DNA of 64,000 nt from the NCBI GenBank assembly GCA_022790855.1, contig JAAVYA010000021.1:91070-155069 (forward strand), in the 5' to 3' direction. The stretch is from Lachnospiraceae bacterium (GTDB taxonomy: Bacteria; Bacillota; Clostridia; Lachnospirales; Lachnospiraceae). Position numbers and translations under genes: made by a program. Positions 33,281 to 42,153 of this stretch are shown in pieces. How positions within the stretch are numbered: the first letter of the stretch is position 1; each line of letters starts with the position of its first letter. The notes under the pieces were generated by a model. The model was given only the letters and a program-made list of their open reading frames with translations. It searched no databases and was not told where the DNA came from.

Positions 33281-34957
33281 ATGGAAGGTTCAGGAAAGGA
33301 TAAAAGAAAGGAACGGAAAGAGCCAAAGCAGCGAATGGCTCAGCTTGAACAGATGAACGAGGCCCTTGAGGCCGCCTTAAAAGCGGCGGAAGCGGCGAAT
33401 CAGGCAAAAAGTATTTTTTTGTCTAATATGTCCCACGATATTCGGACGCCCATGAATGCCATTATGGGAATGGCTTCTATTGGGTTGGCTCATATTGATG
33501 AAAAGGCAAGGGTGCAGGACTGTCTTCAGAAGATTCAGACGGCTTCGGCGCATTTAATGAGTTTGGTAAATGATGTGCTGGATATGTCCCGGATTGACAG
33601 CGGCCGTCTGTCATTGAATGAAGAAGTATTTTCTCTGGCGGATCTGGTTCATGATATTGCCGTTATTGTACGTCCCCAGGCGGAGCAGAAATCCCAGGAG
33701 CTTCAAATAGACATCGGATGTATCAGGGAAGAATATTTGATGGGAGATCCCCTGCGCCTGCGCCAGATTATGGTAAATATTATTGGGAACGCAGTAAAAT
33801 ATACCTTGGACGAGGGAAAGATACTGGTGTGGTTTGACCAGCGCCCCCTGGAAGAGACCGGAGCTTTCGGACAGGAAAGCGATAGAGTATGGCTTGATTT
33901 TATCTGTGAGGACAATGGAGTGGGCATGAGCCAGGAATTCCTGGAACGGATTTTTGTCCCCTTTGAGCGGGTAAATAATTCCACCATCAGTAAGATTGAA
34001 GGAACCGGGCTTGGGATGGCCATTGTAAAAAATCTGGTGGAGCGCATGGGCGGACAAATCCATGTGGAGAGCCAGGAAGGGGAGGGAAGCAAGTTTCATG
34101 TAGAACTTCCCATTTCCATTGCCAAAAAAGGGAAGCGGGAACGGAATCTGCCGTTGGGGCAAAGTGTCTTAGTGGTGGAAAGCAATAAAGACAGGGCGTC
34201 TCAGGTGATAGCGTATTTAAAAGCGGGCGGTCTTGTTCCGGTACATGTAGAAAGCGGACTGAAAGCGGTAACATGGCTGACGGAAGAACAGTATGAGGGC
34301 CATATGCCCTGCGGTATGCTTTTAGGCCAGGAACTTGCAGATATGCCGGTGCTGGAGCTGGCCGGCCATGTACGGCAGCTTGCAGGGAGCGGATTTCCCA
34401 TCTTGCTGGTATCGGAAGAGGATTGGGCTAAGATAGAGTATCCTGCCGCTCGTGCAGGAATCAATGCTTTTGTTCCATGCCCCCTCTTTAAAAGCAGATT
34501 GCTGGAAACCTTGTCTGATCTGGTGAACGGCGATGGGGAAGCGGAGAACACCGGGGAAGCCTCCAATATGGACTATAGCGGCCGCCATGTCCTGCTGGTG
34601 GAGGACAATGAATTAAATCAGGAAATTGCGCTGGAGATGTTGTCCGTAACTGGGGTACAGGTGGAGGTTGCTGAAAACGGCGCCCAGGCCCTGGAACAGT
34701 TTGAGAAGTCTCCCATTGGATATTTTGACGTGATCTTTATGGATATCCAAATGCCCATCATGAATGGATACGAAGCGTCTAAGGCGATTCGGGGGCTTTC
34801 CAGGGCGGATGCGGAGAGTGTGTGGATTGTCGCCATGACTGCAAACGCATTTGTGGAGGATATCCGGTTGTCGAGGGAAGCTGGAATGAATGACCATTGT
34901 TCCAAACCGGTGGACCCGAAACGGCTTCAGGAGATATTGCGCAGCCGCCTTGGGTAA
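33281..34957 (+). CDS. Soluble hybrid histidine kinase with a C-terminal receiver
   Basis: 558 residues from ATG 33281 (AACGGAG upstream; the ATG at 33257 has no ribosome site). No membrane segment and no PAS/GAF sensor: only a short N-terminal coiled coil. HisKA is at about 45-110 (SNMSHDIRTPMNAIMG, phospho-His52) and HATPase_c at about 155-280 (N, G1, G2 boxes: VNIIGNAVKYT, CEDNGVGMS, GTGLGMAIVKNL). A degenerate receiver-like region follows at about 290-415 (no acceptor Asp seen), then an intact REC with Asp near 488 (VIFMDIQMPIMNG). It precedes the HD protein by 47 bp. Confidence 0.88.
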   Translation: MEGSGKDKRKERKEPKQRMAQLEQMNEALEAALKAAEAANQAKSIFLSNMSHDIRTPMNAIMGMASIGLAHIDEKARVQDCLQKIQTASAHLMSLVNDVLDMSRIDSGRLSLNEEVFSLADLVHDIAVIVRPQAEQKSQELQIDIGCIREEYLMGDPLRLRQIMVNIIGNAVKYTLDEGKILVWFDQRPLEETGAFGQESDRVWLDFICEDNGVGMSQEFLERIFVPFERVNNSTISKIEGTGLGMAIVKNLVERMGGQIHVESQEGEGSKFHVELPISIAKKGKRERNLPLGQSVLVVESNKDRASQVIAYLKAGGLVPVHVESGLKAVTWLTEEQYEGHMPCGMLLGQELADMPVLELAGHVRQLAGSGFPILLVSEEDWAKIEYPAARAGINAFVPCPLFKSRLLETLSDLVNGDGEAENTGEASNMDYSGRHVLLVEDNELNQEIALEMLSVTGVQVEVAENGAQALEQFEKSPIGYFDVIFMDIQMPIMNGYEASKAIRGLSRADAESVWIVAMTANAFVEDIRLSREAGMNDHCSKPVDPKRLQEILRSRLG

Positions 34958-35004
34958 AGGAGCGGCAGGGTACATAGATAAAGTCAGAAAAGAGCGTGGG
35001 AGTT

Positions 35005-36849
35005 ATGCAGCCTTATCAGGAGGAATATATCAAGAATTTAAAAGAACTTTTCACCCTTACCGGGGGAAGAAATATAGGTTGCCGGACATATGAGGAGTTT
35101 TTGCGGGATCTGTCTGATAGCCGTGTTCAAGCGGTGGAAATGGTGAAGCGAAATATGCAGCTTTTAAGGGACGGCCTGTTTCCTATTTTGGATCATATGT
35201 TTGAGGCAGAAGAAGAGGAGCTGAAAGGGCTGGAAGAATTTGCAGGCTGCCTGCTGGATACCAATGAAGAATTGGATGTAGGACTGTTTTGCCAGATCCA
35301 CCGGGCCCTATTGAGTCTGGCAAGGCAGACAAAAGACCGAAATGGGATGATCCGGGAATTGTATTGGCTGGGGATCGGATATTACCACTGGTGCAATAAG
35401 CTGATTGGATTAAAACCGGAAGAAAGCGAAGCCTATACGACTCAGATGAGGCTTTGTTTTACGGAGGCGGCGGCTTATCTAAAGTATTTTGATGAAATTG
35501 AGGATGCAGAAACCAGGGGATATATTTTGCGTTCCCGTGCAAATATGGCTTTGGGGAATTTCAAAGTCCCGGGAGAGAAAATACGCATGGTAAAGCGGTC
35601 CTTAGAGATCATCCAGGATGCAGAATATCAGAAAATAGAGCCGTCTCTTCCTTGGGAACGATATGTGTATATGATTCATCAACAGATGGCATCCAGCATC
35701 TCTTATACAAAAGAAGAGTCTATGACTCCCCAGGACGTGGCGGATATTATGGATTCTGTCTATATCGTGTATGAGAGGCAGCTTCAGGAGGCGGCTGAAA
35801 AAAAGACGCGTCCTTCCATCCGTGTACAGTTTTCTTATTATGCAATTGAATATTATTGTGGGCTGGATACGCTGAACGGGCTCCTGACAAAAATGGAACG
35901 GCTGATGGACCAGACGGATCCAGAGGACTTTTCCTGGGATAATATGTATGGCATGATCTCGCTTCCAGCATTTTATAGTCAATTTTTGGAGCAATATCCG
36001 GAAAAAATGCCGGAACGGACAGAATACCTGGAAAGCATATACCGTAAGGTTTTGGACTATCTGGGATCGTTTCCAAGAGAAGCTGAGAAAGAGATGATGT
36101 TCTTTTATCTGAGGCAGCTATCCTGCACGTTTCTGGAGACGGAACAGGGAACTTCTTATAAAGAATTTTTGATGAAGCTCCAAATGCGGTTTGCACCGGT
36201 GATTTACGTTCACTCCTGGGTGGTGGGGAAGGCTGCCGTGGAGTTTTGCCGCATCATAATGGAGGAAGAACCGGATTTTTTTGATGACATCGACCATATC
36301 CGGGGGCTTTCCCAGAGGGAAGAAAAAGAGAAAGCGGTGCTGGTTTATGCTATGGAATGTGGAATGCTCCACGATACCGGGAAGATGGATTTTGTGAACT
36401 TGTACGCAAAGACTGTCAGGCAGTGGTTTGAGGAAGAGTATGAATTGGCCCATTTACATACTATTTCAGGAGAAGCATATCTGGCGGCCAGGTCTTCTAC
36501 GGCTGACTATGCGGCGGTTGCTCTTGGACATCACCTTTGGTACGACGGTTCTTTGGGCTATCCCAAAACATATCATCGGCTGGAGTGTCAGTATCGGCAG
36601 ATGGTGGACGTGATCGGGCTGGTGGACTGGCTGGATAATGTTACCAACGCTAATTTTTTCCATACCGGAGTGGAGAAAAACTTCAAAGAAGCGGTTGGGG
36701 AAGCTATTGACTTAGAGGGCAGACGCTTTTCTCCTCTTTTGACGGCGAGACTCCGGGAGAAAAAGGTGGCGGAACGGTTGGAGAAAGCTTTTGTGGAGGG
36801 GCGCCGGGAAGCGTACCGCCGGCTGTATGATGAGAGGGCCAGTGTTTGA
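35005..36849 (+). CDS. HD-domain protein, HD-GYP-like, with a large helical N-terminus
   Basis: 614 residues from ATG 35005; GTG 34996 is an alternative and neither has a good ribosome site. The first 400 residues are helical and TPR-like, with no named domain. The C-terminal third carries HD-GYP-type motifs: ECGMLHDTGKMDF (HD) and ALGHHLWYDGSLGYP (cf. HHERWDGxGYP), then VDVIGLVDWLDNVTN. These suggest cyclic-di-GMP hydrolysis or binding, unproven. It is probably cotranscribed with the hybrid kinase, which lacks a separate output domain. Confidence 0.75.
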   Translation: MQPYQEEYIKNLKELFTLTGGRNIGCRTYEEFLRDLSDSRVQAVEMVKRNMQLLRDGLFPILDHMFEAEEEELKGLEEFAGCLLDTNEELDVGLFCQIHRALLSLARQTKDRNGMIRELYWLGIGYYHWCNKLIGLKPEESEAYTTQMRLCFTEAAAYLKYFDEIEDAETRGYILRSRANMALGNFKVPGEKIRMVKRSLEIIQDAEYQKIEPSLPWERYVYMIHQQMASSISYTKEESMTPQDVADIMDSVYIVYERQLQEAAEKKTRPSIRVQFSYYAIEYYCGLDTLNGLLTKMERLMDQTDPEDFSWDNMYGMISLPAFYSQFLEQYPEKMPERTEYLESIYRKVLDYLGSFPREAEKEMMFFYLRQLSCTFLETEQGTSYKEFLMKLQMRFAPVIYVHSWVVGKAAVEFCRIIMEEEPDFFDDIDHIRGLSQREEKEKAVLVYAMECGMLHDTGKMDFVNLYAKTVRQWFEEEYELAHLHTISGEAYLAARSSTADYAAVALGHHLWYDGSLGYPKTYHRLECQYRQMVDVIGLVDWLDNVTNANFFHTGVEKNFKEAVGEAIDLEGRRFSPLLTARLREKKVAERLEKAFVEGRREAYRRLYDERASV

Positions 36850-36880
36850 AAAGCGCTTTTCATATGACGGAAAATTCCTG

Positions 36881-36908
36881 TTGACAATTTTGTTAAATGG
36901 CATATAAT
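36881..36908 (+). promoter_or_regulatory. Promoter of ssrA
   Basis: TTGACA (36881-36886), 16-bp spacer, TATAAT (36903-36908), 20 bp before the mature 5' end. Confidence 0.8.
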
Positions 36909-36928
36909 AAGAGTACCGGAATGATTTC

Positions 36929-37263
36929 GGGGTTGTACTGGTTTCGACAGGGAACTGGAAGTTGGAGAAGCTATCCGCAGCTATGCGTCAAATGCAAACC
37001 TAAATATAAACGCTGAAGATAATTTAGCAATCGCTGCCTAGTTGCAGCAGTCGGCCTTAGACCACTCACAGTTTAAGTTACCGGCTTCGACTATGTGAGA
37101 AACGACATATGTTAAGCTTTGCGCATATGGGCGTAGAATGAAGCTACCAAAACCGGCAGGGTGTCTGCTTTCGGCCGGCAGAGGGAATGACAAATAACAG
37201 ACTATGATAGTAGAAGGACGATGAAAGGTTTTTTGGACAGGGGTTCGATTCCCCTCAGCTCCA
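36929..37263 (+). ncRNA. ssrA: tmRNA
   Basis: 335 nt. The 5' end GGGGTTGTACTGGTTTCGAC and 3' end ACAGGGGTTCGATTCCCCTC with CAGCTCCA form the alanyl-tRNA-like domain: GGGGTTG pairs with CAGCTCC, plus a T-arm. CCA is not encoded after the discriminator A. An internal reading frame, in frame with a GCG at 36984, encodes a degradation tag ending NINAEDNLAIAA and stops at TAG 37040-37042. It rescues stalled ribosomes with SmpB, encoded upstream. Confidence 0.97.
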
Positions 37264-37270
37264 TTCCAAG

Positions 37271-37308
37271 GGGGCAGGCTCGCCGGGCCTGCCCCTCGCT
37301 TTATTTTT
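37271..37308 (+). terminator. Terminator of ssrA
   Basis: GGGGCAGGC (37271-37279) / GCCTGCCCC (37287-37295), then TCGCTTTATTTTT. Confidence 0.85.
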
Positions 37309-37397
37309 GCAAAAAGATGCCCCAAGAGGACATTTTGGCTGTGAGGCAGCCAGGGGGAAAGGTCCTTTCTGCTGCATGATTGGAGGAGAAACAGTGT

Positions 37398-37940
37398 ATG
37401 AGTGAGGAGAAGATACAAAAAATAGAAGTGGGAGGATTTTTGTTCCAGGATAAGGAATTAGCCGAAAAGGCCCGCCGGGAGCAGGAGGGGATCCGTTATA
37501 TGAAGGGCAGGACGAATATGGGAAAGCCTCAGTTGGTCCTGAAATTATATGACAATATCATAGAGCAGGAACTGTGCCAGACGCCCATTGGGATAGGATA
37601 TTTGAGGGAGCTGCAGGATTATCTGACAGCCAGCCCGGCGATTCCCAGGGAGCGTATTCAGCCGATTCCCGTGGAGAAAATTATCCGGCAGGAATTTGCT
37701 CCCAAAGGAGAACGGGATGGAAAGAAGGCTTCCGGCAAATTGTGGGTAAGCCTGGCGGGAAATATTGTTTTGCTGCTCATGGTGGCGGTAATGTTTGCAG
37801 TTACCTTAAGCAGCCGGCTTCCTACGATTTTAGACTATAAAGAAAAGCTGCTGGATGAATATGCTTCCTGGGAACAGGAGCTAGATCAACGGGAGCGCAC
37901 TGTACAGCAGAAAGAGCGGGAGCTGGGAATAGAACCGTAA
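37398..37940 (+). CDS. Single-pass membrane protein of unknown function
   Basis: 180 residues from ATG 37398 (TGGAGGAG upstream). About 120 soluble residues with a Lys/Glu-rich start (FLFQDKELAEKARREQEG), then one membrane helix at about 115-140 (KLWVSLAGNIVLLLMVAVMFAV) and a short coiled coil (LDEYASWEQELDQRERTVQQKERE). It lies 39 bp before the response-regulator gene, so it may belong to that signalling unit. I know no named family. Confidence 0.75.
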   Translation: MSEEKIQKIEVGGFLFQDKELAEKARREQEGIRYMKGRTNMGKPQLVLKLYDNIIEQELCQTPIGIGYLRELQDYLTASPAIPRERIQPIPVEKIIRQEFAPKGERDGKKASGKLWVSLAGNIVLLLMVAVMFAVTLSSRLPTILDYKEKLLDEYASWEQELDQRERTVQQKERELGIEP

Positions 37941-37979
37941 GGCACAGGGGTGGAGAATAGGATCGGAGGCAGTGGAAGG

Positions 37980-38660
37980 ATGGAGAAAATCAAGATTCTT
38001 GTGGTGGATGATGAGAGCAGAATGCGGAAGCTGGTACGGGATTTTCTGGTACGGCAGAATTATGAGGTGCTGGAGGCCCCGGACGGCGAGGCAGCCTTGG
38101 ATGTGTTCTATGAAAATAAGGGAATCGCATTGATCATTCTGGATGTGATGATGCCCAAAATGACCGGATGGGAAGTATGCAGGGAGATTCGAGAGATTTC
38201 GGAAGTTCCTATTATTATGCTGACGGCAAAGACGGATGAAAGCGATGAGCTGCAGGGCTTTGAGCTTGGGGTGGACGAGTATATTTCCAAACCCTTCAGC
38301 CCGCGGATTCTGGTGGCCCGGGTGGAAGCTATCCTGCGCAGGGCCAATAAGCTGGACCGCAGCGAAGCCATAGAAGTAGGCGGCATTGCCATTGACCAGC
38401 AGGCCCACATGGTTACGGTGGACGGGGAACGTGTGGAATTAAGCTATAAAGAGTTTGAATTGTTGACGTATTTTGTGGAAAATAAAGGGATTGCCCTTTC
38501 CAGAGAAAAAATTTTGAACCATGTATGGGATTTTGACTACTATGGAGACGCCAGGACAATTGACACCCATGTGAAAAAACTCCGGAGCAAGCTGGGTGCG
38601 AAGGGAGAATATATCAAAACGATTTGGGGCATGGGGTACAAATTTGAGGTGGAAGCGTGA
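37980..38660 (+). CDS. OmpR-family response regulator
   Basis: 226 residues from ATG 37980 (GTGGAAGG upstream; an in-frame GTG at 37950 is less likely). REC domain with the acidic pair VVDDES and phospho-acceptor Asp near 54 (LIILDVMMPKMTGWE), KPF signature, and a C-terminal winged helix (ELLTYFVENKGIALSREKILNHVW ... RTIDTHVKKLRSKLG). It overlaps the sensor kinase gene by 4 bp. Target genes are unknown; the adjacent lipoprotein is a candidate. Confidence 0.95.
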   Translation: MEKIKILVVDDESRMRKLVRDFLVRQNYEVLEAPDGEAALDVFYENKGIALIILDVMMPKMTGWEVCREIREISEVPIIMLTAKTDESDELQGFELGVDEYISKPFSPRILVARVEAILRRANKLDRSEAIEVGGIAIDQQAHMVTVDGERVELSYKEFELLTYFVENKGIALSREKILNHVWDFDYYGDARTIDTHVKKLRSKLGAKGEYIKTIWGMGYKFEVEA

Positions 38661-40132
38661 AACATTCCATTACAAGAAAGATCACATGTATCATTCTGAT
38701 TCTGGTGGCGTCTACGGTCCTGCTTTGCTGGGTGCTGAATACCACCTTGCTGGAGTCCTATTATATAAAGACGAAACAGGACGGTCTGGAGAATACCATG
38801 GGCATCATCCGGCAGGAGACAGAGAAAGGAACCATGTACGGCGAGGAGTTCGAAATAGAATTGGAGCGTATCTGTGCGGAACGGAATATTACCATGATGA
38901 TCATTGACTCCGAGAGCCGCATTATGTTTTTTATCGGCAGTGACGAGGAATCCTATCGGAAACAATTTTGGGAGATTTTATTTGCGGCTCAGGATGTGGG
39001 TACGGAAGTGTTGGGAAAAGGGGAAGGATTTCAGGTGGGAAAATACAAGGACAGCCGCCTGCACACGAAGTATCTGATTCTTGTTGGCAGCCTGGTGGAC
39101 GGTAACCTGATTTTAATGCGGACGCCCCTGGAGAGTATTCGGGAGAGCGTTACGATTTCCAATCGTTTTCTGGCTTATGTAGGGCTTTTGGGAGTAGCCT
39201 TAAGCGCTGTAATCAGTTATTTTGTGACCAGAAAATTGACGAACCCTATTTTGCAGTTGGCGGAGCTTTCCAGAAGAATGACAAATCTGGAATTTGACGC
39301 TAAGTTCCAAAGCAAAGGAAAGAGTGAGATCGATTATCTGGGGGAGCATATGAATATCCTTTCGGAGACCTTGGAGCAGACCATATCGGAGTTAAAAAGC
39401 GCCAATAACGAGCTGCTGATCGATATAGAAAAGAAGAATCAGATTGATGAGATGCGCAAGGAGTTTCTGTCCAATGTTTCCCATGAATTAAAAACGCCCC
39501 TTGCATTGATCCAGGGCTATGCGGAAGGCTTGCAGGACTGCGTCAACGAGGATCCCGAGAGCCGGGAATTTTACTGCGATGTGATCATTGATGAAGCGGG
39601 GAAAATGAACCGTATGGTGAAGCAGCTCCTTACCTTGAACCAATTGGAGTTTGGAAATGAAACAGTTTCCATGGAGCGTTTCGACATTGTAGAATTAATT
39701 TTGGGAGTGGTCCATGCTACGGAGATCCTGCGGGAGCAGAGGGGGATTACATTAACTTTTGAAGAGTATGAACCGATATATGTGTGGGCGGATGAATTTA
39801 AGACGGAAGAAGTATTGACAAATTTTATGAGCAATGCCATCCACTATGCAGACGGGGAAAAGCGTATCGAGATCGTAGTCCATAAGATGGAGAAAACCGT
39901 GCGGATCAGCGTGTTCAATACAGGCCCTCGGATACCGGAGGAGGATTTGGAGCAGATTTGGACGAAATTTTATAAAGTAGATAAGGCCAGAACTAGAGAA
40001 TATGGCGGAAGCGGCATCGGATTATCGATTGTTAAGGCTATTATGGATTCCTTCCACAGGGAATGCGGGGTGGACAATCACGAGGATGGGGTAGAATTTT
40101 GGTTTGAATTGGATGCTACGAATAGAATGTAA
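38657..40132 (+). CDS. Membrane sensor histidine kinase
   Basis: 491 residues, GTG start overlapping the regulator's TGA. Two membrane helices (about 8-30 and about 170-190) bracket an extracellular sensor of about 135 residues. A HAMP domain follows (TRKLTNPILQLAELSRRM), then HisKA with phospho-His in FLSNVSHELKTPLALIQGY and HATPase_c (FMSNAIHYAD; FNTGPRIPEEDLEQIWTKFYK; GGSGIGLSIVKAIM). Cognate kinase of the OmpR-type regulator. The stimulus is unknown. Confidence 0.95.
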   Translation: MKHSITRKITCIILILVASTVLLCWVLNTTLLESYYIKTKQDGLENTMGIIRQETEKGTMYGEEFEIELERICAERNITMMIIDSESRIMFFIGSDEESYRKQFWEILFAAQDVGTEVLGKGEGFQVGKYKDSRLHTKYLILVGSLVDGNLILMRTPLESIRESVTISNRFLAYVGLLGVALSAVISYFVTRKLTNPILQLAELSRRMTNLEFDAKFQSKGKSEIDYLGEHMNILSETLEQTISELKSANNELLIDIEKKNQIDEMRKEFLSNVSHELKTPLALIQGYAEGLQDCVNEDPESREFYCDVIIDEAGKMNRMVKQLLTLNQLEFGNETVSMERFDIVELILGVVHATEILREQRGITLTFEEYEPIYVWADEFKTEEVLTNFMSNAIHYADGEKRIEIVVHKMEKTVRISVFNTGPRIPEEDLEQIWTKFYKVDKARTREYGGSGIGLSIVKAIMDSFHRECGVDNHEDGVEFWFELDATNRM

Positions 40133-40175
40133 TTTTCTGGGTGGAACGATTCCAATAATGTCTGAAATTTTTGTG

Positions 40176-40204
40176 TTGCCACTGTTGAAAAATAATGATA
40201 TGAT
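40176..40204 (+). promoter_or_regulatory. Promoter of the acidic lipoprotein
   Basis: TTGCCA (40176-40181), 17-bp spacer, TATGAT (40199-40204). Confidence 0.6.
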
Positions 40205-40277
40205 AGAAGATAAGGAAGCCGGAAGGCTTGAAACCATCTTGAGACAGAGTGCTGTTGGGACAGAGGAGATTTAAGAG

Positions 40278-41009
40278 ATGAAAGGATTCATAAGAAGGAG
40301 CCGAATTGCGGCGGTGCTGCTGCTGTGTATATTCCTGGCTGGCTGCGGGACTTCTATGGCGAAGCTGACGCCGGAAGAGGAGAATCTGATTGTAGCGTAT
40401 GCCGCAAGCAGTGTGGCCAAGGGCAATAAGTATATGACCCAGGGTCTGACCTATCCTAAGCCGGAGGAGCCTGAGGACGAGGAAGAACCGGAAGCAGAGC
40501 CAGAGCAGGAGGAGACGGAAGAAGATTCTAAGAAGCAGGAATCGGGCGGGGCGGATGTACCCCAGGATGAAGAAGATGAGGGGCCGGCCGCTTTGGACGC
40601 CACCTTGTCGGAGGCGTTAAAGCTTGATCCCGTGTCTGTGGAATACCGGGGATATGATCTGCGGAAGAATTACGTGGTGGGCGATTATTTTGCGCTGAAT
40701 GCCGGGACTGGCAAGACATATCTGGTGCTGCATATTGGGCTGGTGAATACATCCCAGGAAGCGGTGGAGTGCAACATCTATTCCAAGAACCTGGGAGGCA
40801 GTATTTATATCAATGATGTTTTGACGGCGGATGCCATTGTAACAGTGCTCACGGAGGATTTTACCAGCTTTATGGGTACGGTGGATGCAGCCTCTGAGAT
40901 GGGCACGGTGGCCCTGTTTGAAGTGCCGGAGGAAGCGGTGCAGGAGATACGGTCTCTTTCCATGGATTTGGAAGTGGATGGAGTCGTTTACCATATCGCA
41001 TTGGGATAA
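40278..41009 (+). CDS. Lipoprotein with an acidic Pro/Glu linker, unknown function
   Basis: 243 residues. The lipobox is FLAGCGT (Cys near 23). A short conserved-looking stretch is followed by a Glu/Pro/Asp-rich low-complexity linker at about 60-110, then a C-terminal beta-rich domain of about 120 residues (GDYFALNAGTGKTYLVLHIGLVNTSQEAVECNIYS) that looks like an Ig/DUF4352-style extracellular fold. It follows the HK/RR pair with its own promoter and may be a target or partner. No name known to me. Confidence 0.7.
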   Translation: MKGFIRRSRIAAVLLLCIFLAGCGTSMAKLTPEEENLIVAYAASSVAKGNKYMTQGLTYPKPEEPEDEEEPEAEPEQEETEEDSKKQESGGADVPQDEEDEGPAALDATLSEALKLDPVSVEYRGYDLRKNYVVGDYFALNAGTGKTYLVLHIGLVNTSQEAVECNIYSKNLGGSIYINDVLTADAIVTVLTEDFTSFMGTVDAASEMGTVALFEVPEEAVQEIRSLSMDLEVDGVVYHIALG

Positions 41010-41092
41010 AGCGGTTTTATAGTTGTTGAAGGTTTGCAGAGCGTATGTTCTGTTTGTAGTTAGCTAATCAAAACGGGAGAGGAGAACGTTGT

Positions 41093-42019
41093 ATGGATAC
41101 AAATATTTTATTGGAGAATGGAACAAATGAGCTGGAGGTACTAGAGTTCAAATTGGGGGACAGCCATTACGGAATTAATGTGGCAAAGATCCGTGAGATC
41201 CTGTCTTTCATGCCTATTACGCCAATACCTAACGCACATCCCTGCGTGGAAGGGATTTTTATGCCCAGGGACACCATGATCACGGTTATTAATTTAAGGG
41301 CAAGCCTGCAGATGCCTCCCATGGAAGATAACGGTTTATTTATCATCACGAATTTTAATAAATTGAACATCGCATTTCATGTGGATGAAGTATGCGGTAT
41401 CCATCGCGTATCCTGGGCCGATATTATAAAGCCGGATTCCACGATCAATGCGGAAGAGTATGGAGTTTCCACCGGCGTCATCAAGCTGGAGGGACGCCTG
41501 GTAGTAATTCTTGACTTTGAGAAGATTGTAACGGATATCAGCCCGGAAACCGGACTTAAGGTTTCTGATGTGGAAGGGTTAGAGAGCAATGTGATCCGGA
41601 AAGATACCCCGATTTTGATTGCGGAGGATTCGCCGCTTCTGAGTAAATTGATTACAAATTGTCTGAAAGAGGCAGGTTATACCCATCAGATTGTTACCAA
41701 CAATGGGCAGGAAGCATGGAATCATATCCGACAGTTCCATAATCAGGGGGTACTGGATGAGAAGATTCATTGTGTGATTACAGATATCGAGATGCCGGAG
41801 ATGGACGGACACCGTCTGACGAAGCTGATCAAAGACGATGAAGAGCTCAGACATCTGCCGGTTGTCATATTCTCTTCCCTTGTGAATGATGAGATGCGCA
41901 GAAAGGGCGAAGAACTTGGAGCGGATGCGCAATTAACAAAGCCGGAGATTGGTTTGCTTGTGAATGCAATTGACGGGCTGGTGGAAAAGAGAAAGAAATT
42001 CTTAAATCAACAGTCATAG
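41093..42019 (+). CDS. cheV: Chemotaxis coupling protein CheV
   Basis: 308 residues. An N-terminal CheW-like domain (about 15-150; ELEVLEFKLGDSHYGINVAKIREIL) is joined to a C-terminal REC domain (about 170-300) with acidic pair AEDS and acceptor Asp in CVITDIEMPEMDGHRL. CheV couples chemoreceptors to CheA and adapts by phosphorylation. No other che or flagellar genes are in the window. GGGAGAGGAG precedes the start. Confidence 0.93.
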   Translation: MDTNILLENGTNELEVLEFKLGDSHYGINVAKIREILSFMPITPIPNAHPCVEGIFMPRDTMITVINLRASLQMPPMEDNGLFIITNFNKLNIAFHVDEVCGIHRVSWADIIKPDSTINAEEYGVSTGVIKLEGRLVVILDFEKIVTDISPETGLKVSDVEGLESNVIRKDTPILIAEDSPLLSKLITNCLKEAGYTHQIVTNNGQEAWNHIRQFHNQGVLDEKIHCVITDIEMPEMDGHRLTKLIKDDEELRHLPVVIFSSLVNDEMRRKGEELGADAQLTKPEIGLLVNAIDGLVEKRKKFLNQQS

Positions 42020-42020
42020 A

Positions 42021-42076
42021 AAAAAGGCTTTCTGTATGAAAATCAGTAGATTTGTTTTGCTACAGAAAGCCTTTTT
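42021..42076 (+). terminator. Terminator of cheV
   Basis: Perfect 16-bp stem AAAAAGGCTTTCTGTA (42021-42036) / TACAGAAAGCCTTTTT (42061-42076), starting 1 bp after the stop codon. Confidence 0.9.
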
Positions 42077-42079
42077 ATG

Positions 42080-42108
42080 TTGACATTTTATGGGAACTAC
42101 CCTAAGAT
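42080..42108 (+). promoter_or_regulatory. Promoter of the purO/AICAR-transformylase operon
   Basis: TTGACA (42080-42085), 17-bp spacer, TAAGAT (42103-42108). Confidence 0.75.
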
Positions 42109-42153
42109 TGATGTGAAATGCTGAAATAATATGGAGAAAACAGGAGGAAGGAC

